NCBI GenBank assembly: GCA_019114925.1
Contig: DXEO01000118.1
Coordinates: forward strand, 1 to 10,824
DNA length: 10,824 nucleotides
Origin: Candidatus Corynebacterium faecipullorum
GTDB taxonomy: Bacteria; Actinomycetota; Actinomycetes; Mycobacteriales; Mycobacteriaceae
Direction: 5' to 3'
Both the position numbers and the translations under genes were made by a program. Of the stretch, positions 1 through 4,832 are shown in pieces (within the stretch, counting starts at the first letter, position 1; the number at the start of each line of letters is the position of its first letter). Under the pieces are notes generated by a model that ran no database searches, had not been told where the DNA came from, and saw nothing but the letters and a program-made list of their open reading frames with translations.

Positions 1-249
1 CCCGGCGACCAGTGGTGCGCCCCTAAGGGACTAACGGTAGATGTCCTCTTGCTCCCCATCGCCGGCCCGTGGGTGCGCGGGGCGGATGCCGCGGACTACG
101 CCATGCGCATCGGCGCGCGGCTTACGGTACCCATCCATGACGCCGTGCTTTCCAACGCCGGCAAGAAAATCACCGACGGCATGCTCCGACGCACAGGTGT
201 GACCGGCTATCAGCGCCTGCACGTCGGAGAAAGCATCGACATCCACTAG
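1..249 (+). CDS. MBL-fold metallo-hydrolase, C-terminal part
   Basis: This is the 3' end of a gene that begins before the window. It is open from base 1 to the TAG at 247-249, giving about 82 visible residues. The visible part resembles the C-terminus of metallo-beta-lactamase-fold hydrolases of the UlaG-like type: a strand DVLLLPIAGPW, a helix ADAADYAMRIGAR, then VPIHDAVLS, whose His is the usual last metal-binding histidine of this fold. Substrate and pathway cannot be told from this fragment; many such proteins are annotated only as metal-dependent hydrolases. The Met/Leu codons inside the fragment (for example near 49) are not real starts, because homology-like sequence continues upstream of them. 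It is on the same strand as metY but 144 bp away, with operator-like motifs between them, so it is probably a separate transcription unit. Confidence 0.75.
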   Translation, partial: PGDQWCAPKGLTVDVLLLPIAGPWVRGADAADYAMRIGARLTVPIHDAVLSNAGKKITDGMLRRTGVTGYQRLHVGESIDIH

Positions 250-273
250 CAGCCTTGATACTTCGCACTGCAG

Positions 274-298
274 GGAGGTCTACAGCACACAGGCCTCC
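274..298. terminator. weak hairpin downstream of the hydrolase gene
   Basis: The arms 274-280 (GGAGGTC) and 292-298 (GGCCTCC) can form a 7-bp stem with one G-U pair and an 11-nt loop. It lies 25 nt after the stop of the hydrolase gene. No T-run follows, so an intrinsic terminator is only possible. The left arm contains one of the three GTCTA pentamers of this region, so part of it may instead belong to regulation of metY. Confidence 0.25.
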
Positions 299-303
299 AA
301 ACC

Positions 304-317
304 AACCGCTCGGTCTA
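304..317 (+). promoter_or_regulatory. upstream copy of operator-like repeat before metY
   Basis: AACCGCTCGGTCTA matches the copy at 369-382 at 13 of 14 positions, with the two copies 65 bp apart. Each has an inner ACC-N4-GGT symmetry and a right half GGTCTA. From established work in C. glutamicum, the TetR-type repressor McbR binds TAGAC-N6-GTCTA in front of methionine and cysteine genes, including metY. Here only the right half is perfect, so assignment to McbR is inference. Confidence 0.45.
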
Positions 318-368
318 TTTTTATTCTCGGGCTTGCCTGCGGTTTCCAGAAGGCCACTAACAGCACTG

Positions 369-382
369 AACCGCTTGGTCTA
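369..382 (+). promoter_or_regulatory. promoter-proximal McbR-like operator of metY
   Basis: AACCGCTTGGTCTA is the second copy of the repeat seen at 304-317. Extended by two bases on the left it matches the palindrome TAGACC-N4-GGTCTA at 10 of 12 defined positions, the better of the two copies. Its last two bases (381-382) are the first two of the probable -10 box at 381-386, so a bound repressor would block RNA polymerase directly. The regulator identity (McbR, SAH-responsive in C. glutamicum) is inferred from the motif and the gene it precedes. Confidence 0.5.
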
Positions 383-386
383 GCCT
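381..386 (+). promoter_or_regulatory. -10 box of a leaderless metY promoter
   Basis: TAGCCT fits the actinobacterial -10 pattern TANNNT and ends 7 nt before the metY ATG at 394. With that spacing transcription would start at or next to the A of the ATG. No Shine-Dalgarno sequence is visible before this ATG, which agrees with a leaderless mRNA. No clear -35 hexamer is seen, which is common for such promoters. The same 7-nt geometry recurs at folD and trmL in this window. Confidence 0.55.
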
Positions 387-393
387 TTGTGAC

Positions 394-1713
394 ATGAGCA
401 CCAAATACGATAATTCTGCAATAGGCGAGTGGTCGTTCGCGACCCGCGCCCTCCACGCCGGCCAGAACTTGGACGGCTCTACCAACGCACGCAACGTGCC
501 GATTTACCAGACCACCTCCTATGTCTTCAACGACGCCGAGCACGCCGCCAACCGCTTCAACCTCTCGGACGCCGGCCCGATTTATACCCGCCTAACCAAC
601 CCCACCCAGGATGCGCTCGAGGCGCGCCTCGCCTCCCTCGAGGGCGGCGTCGCCGCCGTGGCTTTCGCCTCCGGCCAGGCCGCCGAAACCGCAGCCATTT
701 TGAACTTGGCTTCCGCCGGCGACCACATTGTTACCTCCCCGCGCCTCTACGGCGGCACCTCCACCCTCTTTACCGTTACCTTGAAGCGCCTCGGCATCGA
801 CGTCGCCCTCGTTGAGAACCCCGATGACCCCGCCTCCTGGCAGGACGCCGTCCAGCCGAATACCAAGGCTTTCTACGGCGAGACCTTCGGCAATCCAGTC
901 GCCGATGTCCTCGACATCCCCGCCATCGCGGAGGTCGCGCACAAGAACCAGGTCCCGCTCATCGTGGACAACACCAGCGCTACCGGCGCACTCGCCCGCC
1001 CGCTGGAGCTGGGCGCGGACATCGTCGTCGTCTCCACCACCAAGTTCTATACCGGCAACGGCTCCGCCATCGGTGGTGCCATCATCGACGGCGGCTCCTT
1101 CGATTGGACCGTCGAGCGCAACGGCGAGCCCGTCTTCCCCTACTTCGTCACCCCGGACGAGGCTTACCACGGCCTCAAGTACGCCGACCTGGGCGCACCG
1201 GCCTTCGCCATCAAGGCGCGCGCGGGCCTGCTGCGCGATACCGGTGCCGCCATCTCCCCCTTCAACGCCTGGCTAACGCTGAATGGCATTGAGACGTTGC
1301 AGTTGCGCGTCGAGAAGCACAATGCCAACGCCCAGGCCGTGGCTGAGTACCTGGAGTCCCACGCCAAGGTCACCACCGTCAATTACGCCGGCCTGGACTC
1401 CTCCCCGTACAAGGCCACCAAGGAGAAGCTGGGATACTCCTACACCGGCTCCGTGCTCTCCTTCGACATCGACGGCGGCCGCGAGGAGGCCTGGGCGTTT
1501 ATCGACGCCCTGCAGCTGCACTCCAACCTGGCCAACATCGGCGATACCCGCTCGCTGGTGGTGCACCCGGCGACCACCACGCACTCCCAGTCCGACGAGG
1601 CCGCTCTCAAGGCCGCGGGCATTACGCAGGCCACGGTGCGCCTGTCGGTGGGCATCGAGGATGTCAACGACATCATCGCCGACCTCGAGCGTGGGTTCGC
1701 GGCCATTGCTTAG
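394..1713 (+). CDS. metY: O-acetylhomoserine sulfhydrylase (MetY)
   Basis: This gene encodes a 439-residue PLP enzyme of the Cys/Met metabolism family. It converts O-acetyl-L-homoserine plus sulfide to homocysteine and acetate, the direct sulfhydrylation route, in the cytoplasm. Family marks are visible in order: TRALHAG (17-23), YTRLTNPT (64-71), the glycine-rich FASGQAAET (91-99), VDNT (191-194) with the Asp that contacts the pyridine nitrogen, and STTKFYTGNGSAIGG (214-228), where Lys217 should form the Schiff base. Near the end, SLVVHPATTTHSQ and VRLSVGIE are typical. The length and the STTKFYTGNG version of the lysine motif agree with the corynebacterial enzyme (about 437 residues). The ATG at 394 is chosen because a TANNNT box lies 7 nt before it and the N-terminus then matches the family. 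The 3' end overlaps metX, so the two are probably cotranscribed. Operator-like repeats before the gene suggest repression by a McbR-type regulator. Confidence 0.95.
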   Translation: MSTKYDNSAIGEWSFATRALHAGQNLDGSTNARNVPIYQTTSYVFNDAEHAANRFNLSDAGPIYTRLTNPTQDALEARLASLEGGVAAVAFASGQAAETAAILNLASAGDHIVTSPRLYGGTSTLFTVTLKRLGIDVALVENPDDPASWQDAVQPNTKAFYGETFGNPVADVLDIPAIAEVAHKNQVPLIVDNTSATGALARPLELGADIVVVSTTKFYTGNGSAIGGAIIDGGSFDWTVERNGEPVFPYFVTPDEAYHGLKYADLGAPAFAIKARAGLLRDTGAAISPFNAWLTLNGIETLQLRVEKHNANAQAVAEYLESHAKVTTVNYAGLDSSPYKATKEKLGYSYTGSVLSFDIDGGREEAWAFIDALQLHSNLANIGDTRSLVVHPATTTHSQSDEAALKAAGITQATVRLSVGIEDVNDIIADLERGFAAIA

Positions 1714-2860
1714 CCCGATTCCGGAACTCGCGCCCGAAGGCGAGCTCGCCGTCGTCCCCATCGGGGATTTCACCACGGAAGCGGGCGCCGTGCTTGCCGA
1801 CGCCCACGTGGCCTACCAACGCTGGGGAGCTTTCGCCGGCGACCCGGACGGCGTCAACAATGTGTTGGTGGTTGAGCATGCGCTGACCGGTGATTCCAAC
1901 GTGGCGGACTGGTGGTCCGACCTGGTGGGCCCCGGCAAGGCCCTGGACACCACGCGCTGGTGCGTTATCGCGACTAATGCGCTGGGCGGCTGCCATGGAT
2001 CGACAGGGCCGAAGTCGCTGCACCCGGATGGCAAGCCGTGGGGCGGGCGCTTCCCGGCGCTGTCGATTCGGGACTTGGTGGAGGCTGAGCACGATTGCTT
2101 GAAGGAGCTGGGCATTTCGCGTGTGCACGCGGTGCTCGGCGGTTCGATGGGCGGCGCGCGGACTTTGGAGTGGAGCTTGCTGCACCCGGAAAGCGTGTCC
2201 GCGGTGTGCGTGATTGCGGTGTCTGCAAGGGCATCGGGCTGGCAGATCGGTATCCAGTCCGCGCAGATTTCTGCCATCGAGCGCGACCCATTTTGGCATG
2301 GCGGAAATTACTACCTCACGGACAAGACTCCGCGGGATGGCCTGGCAGCGGCGCGCCGCATTGCGCATTTGACGTATCGCGGCGAGCAGGAGATCGATGA
2401 GCGCTTCGGTGCTCAGCCGCAGCAGGGCGAAAACCCGCTGGGGCCGCACCGAGAACTCAACCAGCGTTTCGCGGTGAACTCCTACTTGGATTACCAGGGG
2501 GCGAAACTCACCGAGCGCTTCGATGCGGGCTCCTATGTGGTGCTCACGGAAGCGTTGAACCGGCATGACGTCGGCCGTGGGCGCGGCGGGCTCATCAAGG
2601 CACTAGCTGCCTCCCAGGTGCCGACGATGGTGGTGGGCGTCGACACGGATATCCTCTACCCCTATCACCAGCAGGAACACATCTCCCGCAACGTTAACCA
2701 GCTGCTGGCGATGGCCAAGATTGTCTCCCCCGTGGGCCACGATGCCTTCCTGACGGAGACCCGGCAGATGAACCGCATCCTGCGCAACTTCCTGCTGCTC
2801 TCCGCGCCGAACGGCCTCGACGTGGGCCCTGCCTACGTGGGCGACGAATACTACATCTAA
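1706..2860 (+). CDS. metX: Homoserine O-acetyltransferase (MetX)
   Basis: The protein is an alpha/beta-hydrolase-fold acyltransferase that makes O-acetyl-L-homoserine from homoserine and acetyl-CoA, the substrate of MetY encoded just upstream. From TTG 1706 it has 384 residues. The catalytic triad is visible: Ser147 in LGGSMGGARTLEW, Asp315 in GVDTDILYPYHQQEH and His345 in VSPVGHDAFLTE. The early motif EHALTGDSN (57-65) and NALGGCHGSTGP (91-102), which contributes to the oxyanion hole, are also intact. The start is uncertain: no ATG lies near the expected N-terminus. TTG 1706 overlaps the metY end by 8 nt and GTG 1691 overlaps it by 23 nt; both lack a good Shine-Dalgarno, so translation is probably coupled to metY. 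Related proteins begin about 5-8 residues before the ELAPEGEL-like segment, which favours TTG 1706. The open frame extends far upstream through metY, but that part is a shadow. Whether acetyl- rather than succinyl-CoA is used is taken from actinobacterial MetX enzymes and the MetY partner. Confidence 0.92.
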   Translation: MLSPIPELAPEGELAVVPIGDFTTEAGAVLADAHVAYQRWGAFAGDPDGVNNVLVVEHALTGDSNVADWWSDLVGPGKALDTTRWCVIATNALGGCHGSTGPKSLHPDGKPWGGRFPALSIRDLVEAEHDCLKELGISRVHAVLGGSMGGARTLEWSLLHPESVSAVCVIAVSARASGWQIGIQSAQISAIERDPFWHGGNYYLTDKTPRDGLAAARRIAHLTYRGEQEIDERFGAQPQQGENPLGPHRELNQRFAVNSYLDYQGAKLTERFDAGSYVVLTEALNRHDVGRGRGGLIKALAASQVPTMVVGVDTDILYPYHQQEHISRNVNQLLAMAKIVSPVGHDAFLTETRQMNRILRNFLLLSAPNGLDVGPAYVGDEYYI

Positions 2861-2861
2861 A

Positions 2862-2896
2862 GACACGTGTGGCTCTTTTCAGGAGCCACACGCGTC
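2862..2896. terminator. hairpin between convergent metX and the DUF3017 gene
   Basis: Arms 2866-2875 (CGTGTGGCTC) and 2883-2892 (GAGCCACACG) pair perfectly over 10 bp with a 7-nt loop. The stem extends by three more pairs (2862-2864 with 2894-2896) beyond one mismatch. It starts one base after the metX stop codon, and its right edge overlaps the stop codon of the opposite gene (2895-2897). It could end transcription from both sides. There is no strong T-tract on either side; on the minus strand only a short TCTTTAG follows, so the efficiency is uncertain. Confidence 0.65.
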
Positions 2897-3374
2897 ACGA
2901 TCCCAGCGCGTCGATGGAAAAAGCCAGGAACGCCATCGCCGCGCCCAAGATGCCAGTGAAGCAGGCATCGAAGCGGCGGGAGCGCACCGCGAGCACGCCG
3001 ACTCGCGAGGAGTCACAGGTCAACCGAACCACCGTCAACCACACCAACGCCCCGCCCAACAACAACGTGGCGCGGCGCCAGTGCTCAAACACGGCATAAA
3101 AACCCGAGACCGCAACCGCCGCCACGAACAGTCCGATGGCCAACCACTGAAGAGCCGGCGGCAGCGCCGAGGGTTTCAGGTGCGCGTCGTGCGGGTTCGA
3201 CAGGGATACCGGCGGCACAGCTTTCCCGCGGGCCTGGTTGGCTCCACGGTTGCGCACGCGGCTGGGGGCTTGGCCTTCAGCCTGCGCACGAGCTCGGCCC
3301 TGAGCCGAGGGTCGGGGCATTCGTTGCGCTTGGCGCTGCGGGGTCGCCTGTGACTGTGCAGGTTGATCCGTCAT
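2895..3374 (-). CDS. DUF3017 family membrane protein
   Basis: This is a 159-residue protein of unknown function found mainly in actinobacteria. Residues 1-70 are rich in Gln, Arg, Ala and Pro (repeated QAQ/RAQ-like pieces), have no hydrophobic stretch and are probably a disordered cytoplasmic tail. Three hydrophobic segments follow: about 75-96 (LQWLAIGLFVAAVAV...), 102-119 (ATLLLGGALVWLTVVRL) and 135-155 (FDACFTGILGAAMAFLAF). Short basic loops separate them, for example RSRRFD before the third. This layout matches DUF3017, whose role I do not know. The ATG at 3374 is the only sensible start; its ribosome binding site is weak. The gene lies 61 nt after folD on the same strand and may be cotranscribed with it, as in other corynebacteria. 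Its stop codon is inside the hairpin shared with metX. Confidence 0.8.
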   Translation of the reverse strand: MTDQPAQSQATPQRQAQRMPRPSAQGRARAQAEGQAPSRVRNRGANQARGKAVPPVSLSNPHDAHLKPSALPPALQWLAIGLFVAAVAVSGFYAVFEHWRRATLLLGGALVWLTVVRLTCDSSRVGVLAVRSRRFDACFTGILGAAMAFLAFSIDALGS

Positions 3375-3435
3375 TCTTGCTACTCACATGATCAAGTTAG
3401 ACGTGTGTTTACAGTGAACGTTCTTATAGTGAAGG

Positions 3436-4290
3436 TTATTCAGCGGCGAGCTTTTCGGCGCGCTCCACGATGTTGCTCACCAGGAACGCACGCGTCAGCG
3501 GACCCACGCCACCTGGGTTCGGGGAGACGTAGCCGGCCTTCTCCCAGACGTCCTCGGCTACATCGCCGGCGAGTTTGCCGTCGACGCGGGATACGCCGAC
3601 GTCGAGAACCGCAGCGCCTTCCTTGACCATATCGGCAGTGAGCATGTGCGCCTTGCCGGCGGCGGCGATAATGACATCGGCCTCACGGGTCTCCGCGGCG
3701 AGGTCCTTGGTACCGGTGTGGCACAGCGTCACCGTGGAATTCTCGCTGCGGCGGGTGAGCATCAGGCCAATCGGGCGACCCACGGTCACGCCGCGGCCAA
3801 TGACCACGACCTTCGCGCCATCGAGCTCTACCCCAAATCGGCGCAGCAGGTGGATGCAGCCATTCGGCGTGCAGGGCAGCGGGGCCTCCTCGTTGAGCAC
3901 CAGCTTGCCCAGATTGATCGGGTGCAGGCCATCGGCGTCCTTGGCTGGGTCGATAAGCTCCAGCACGCGGTTCTCATCCAAGTGCTTCGGCAGTGGCAAC
4001 TGCACGATGTAGCCGGTGCAGGCGTCATCGTTATTGAGCTCTTCGATGACGCGCTCGAGTTCTTCCTGGGAGACGTCGGCAGGCAGGTCCTTGCGAATCG
4101 AATTGATGCCGAGCTTCTCGCAATCGCGGTGCTTCATCTTCACATAGGAATGCGAACCCGGATCATCGCCCACCAGGACCGTAGCCAGGCCCGGGGTAAT
4201 CCCCTTCTCCTTAAGGACGGCCACGCGCTGGGCCAGGTCCTCGAAAATCTCGTCGCGGTACAAATTGCCATCTAGTTTGGTAGCGCTCAT
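3436..4290 (-). CDS. folD: Bifunctional methylene-THF dehydrogenase / methenyl-THF cyclohydrolase (FolD)
   Basis: The gene encodes 284 residues, the normal FolD length. The cytoplasmic enzyme interconverts 5,10-methylene-, 5,10-methenyl- and 10-formyl-tetrahydrofolate using NADP+, feeding purine, methionine and initiator-tRNA formylation needs. Active-site marks are in place: SYVKMK (48-53) with Tyr49 and the catalytic Lys53, QLPLP (97-101) with Gln97, KDADGLHP (117-124) with Asp120, PCTPNG (139-144), and the NADP-binding loop VIGRGVTVGRPIG (163-175). SPNPGGVGPLTRAFL (256-270) is the usual C-terminal signature. The frame is open upstream of 4290 through the opposite strand of trmL, but MSATKLDG at 4290 is the right start: it aligns with the family N-terminus and has TAGGAT 7 nt before it. 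No Shine-Dalgarno is seen, so the mRNA is probably leaderless. The gene diverges from trmL. Confidence 0.95.
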   Translation of the reverse strand: MSATKLDGNLYRDEIFEDLAQRVAVLKEKGITPGLATVLVGDDPGSHSYVKMKHRDCEKLGINSIRKDLPADVSQEELERVIEELNNDDACTGYIVQLPLPKHLDENRVLELIDPAKDADGLHPINLGKLVLNEEAPLPCTPNGCIHLLRRFGVELDGAKVVVIGRGVTVGRPIGLMLTRRSENSTVTLCHTGTKDLAAETREADVIIAAAGKAHMLTADMVKEGAAVLDVGVSRVDGKLAGDVAEDVWEKAGYVSPNPGGVGPLTRAFLVSNIVERAEKLAAE

Positions 4291-4297
4291 ACACACC

Positions 4298-4303
4298 ATC
4301 CTA
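4298..4303 (-). promoter_or_regulatory. -10 box of a leaderless folD promoter
   Basis: On the minus strand, TAGGAT (bases 4303 down to 4298) is followed by 7 nt and then the folD ATG at 4290. This fits a TANNNT -10 element placed for transcription starting at the start codon. Its first two bases (4303-4302) are also the first two of the trmL -10 box on the other strand. Any -35 contact would fall inside the trmL coding sequence; no clear hexamer is seen there. Confidence 0.55.
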
Positions 4304-4307
4304 GACT
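4302..4307 (+). promoter_or_regulatory. -10 box of a leaderless trmL promoter
   Basis: TAGACT is followed by exactly 7 nt (4308-4314) and then ATG 4315. The spacing equals that of folD and metY. No ribosome binding site precedes either possible trmL ATG (4309 or 4315), which supports ATG 4315 with a leaderless mRNA. The box overlaps the folD -10 box by two bases. Confidence 0.55.
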
Positions 4308-4314
4308 GATGCCC

Positions 4315-4785
4315 ATGAGCCGCTTGCACATCGTCTTCGACAATCCCGTGATCCCCACCAACACCGGCAACGCCATCCGCACCGCCGCCGTCACGGGCGC
4401 GAGCCTGCACCTCATTGAGCCACTCGGCTTCAACTTCGAAGACAAACACCTCAAGCGCGCCGGTTTGGACTATCACGACTTAGCGGACCTCAAGATCCAC
4501 AAGGATTTCGATGCCTGCATGGACAGCTTGCCCGGCGCGCGCGTATTCGCTTTCACCACTCACACGGATAAGTGGTTCACCGACGTGGAATACCAGGAGG
4601 GCGATGTCCTGCTTTTCGGCACCGAACCCACGGGCCTGCCGGAGGAACACGCCTTCCATCCGCGAGTGACCGAACGCGTGCGCATCCCCATGATGCCGGC
4701 GCGACGCTCGATGAATCTATCCAACGCGGCGTCGACAGCCGTGTACGAGGCCTGGCGGCAGCTCGGCTTCCGTGGCGCGGTCTAA
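4315..4785 (+). CDS. trmL: tRNA (cytidine(34)-2'-O)-methyltransferase (TrmL-like)
   Basis: This is a 156-residue SPOUT-class RNA 2'-O-methyltransferase with the single-domain, trefoil-knot layout of TrmL, which methylates the wobble nucleotide of certain tRNA-Leu species using SAM. The three family motifs are visible: PVIPTNTGNAIRTAA (near residues 11-25), LLFGTEPTGLPEE (near 99-111) and the knot segment IPMMPARRSMNLSNAAS (near 122-138), with the conserved MNLSNA and the final helix VYEAWRQLGF. The length equals the usual 150-160. An ATG at 4309 would add two residues (MP), but ATG 4315 has the better promoter geometry. It is divergent from folD with 24 bp between the start codons and is followed after 47 nt by the pyruvate-kinase-like gene. 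The exact target nucleotide is inferred from the family. Confidence 0.88.
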   Translation: MSRLHIVFDNPVIPTNTGNAIRTAAVTGASLHLIEPLGFNFEDKHLKRAGLDYHDLADLKIHKDFDACMDSLPGARVFAFTTHTDKWFTDVEYQEGDVLLFGTEPTGLPEEHAFHPRVTERVRIPMMPARRSMNLSNAASTAVYEAWRQLGFRGAV

Positions 4786-4821
4786 CAAGTCGCGGCACAA
4801 TGTGGGTGGACTTTCACACCG

Positions 4822-4827
4822 AAGGAG
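4822..4827 (+). promoter_or_regulatory. ribosome binding site deciding a TTG start
   Basis: AAGGAG, in the context GAAGGAG, ends 5 nt before TTG 4833. This is the clearest Shine-Dalgarno sequence in the window. It selects TTG 4833 over the in-frame ATG at 4800, which has no such site. Confidence 0.75.
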
Positions 4828-4832
4828 ACACC

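Noticed and set aside
1673..2566. 297-residue minus-strand frame across metX
   Set aside because: It is a shadow of metX; the composition is typical of antisense frames and no motif is recognisable.
3395..3411. McbR-type operator before the DUF3017 gene (TTAGACG)
   Set aside because: It is a single half site without the second half at the right spacing.
4302..4314. McbR-type operator between folD and trmL (TAGAC present)
   Set aside because: Only one half site exists on either strand; no GTCTA partner follows at 6 nt. The bases are better explained as -10 boxes.
4291..4476. Extended folD frame upstream of MSATKLDG
   Set aside because: It lies opposite trmL coding sequence, and FolD proteins begin where MSATKLDG does.
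4572..4832. N-terminal extension of the pyruvate kinase frame into trmL
   Set aside because: The extra part overlaps the conserved end of trmL in another frame, and a strong AAGGAG selects TTG 4833.
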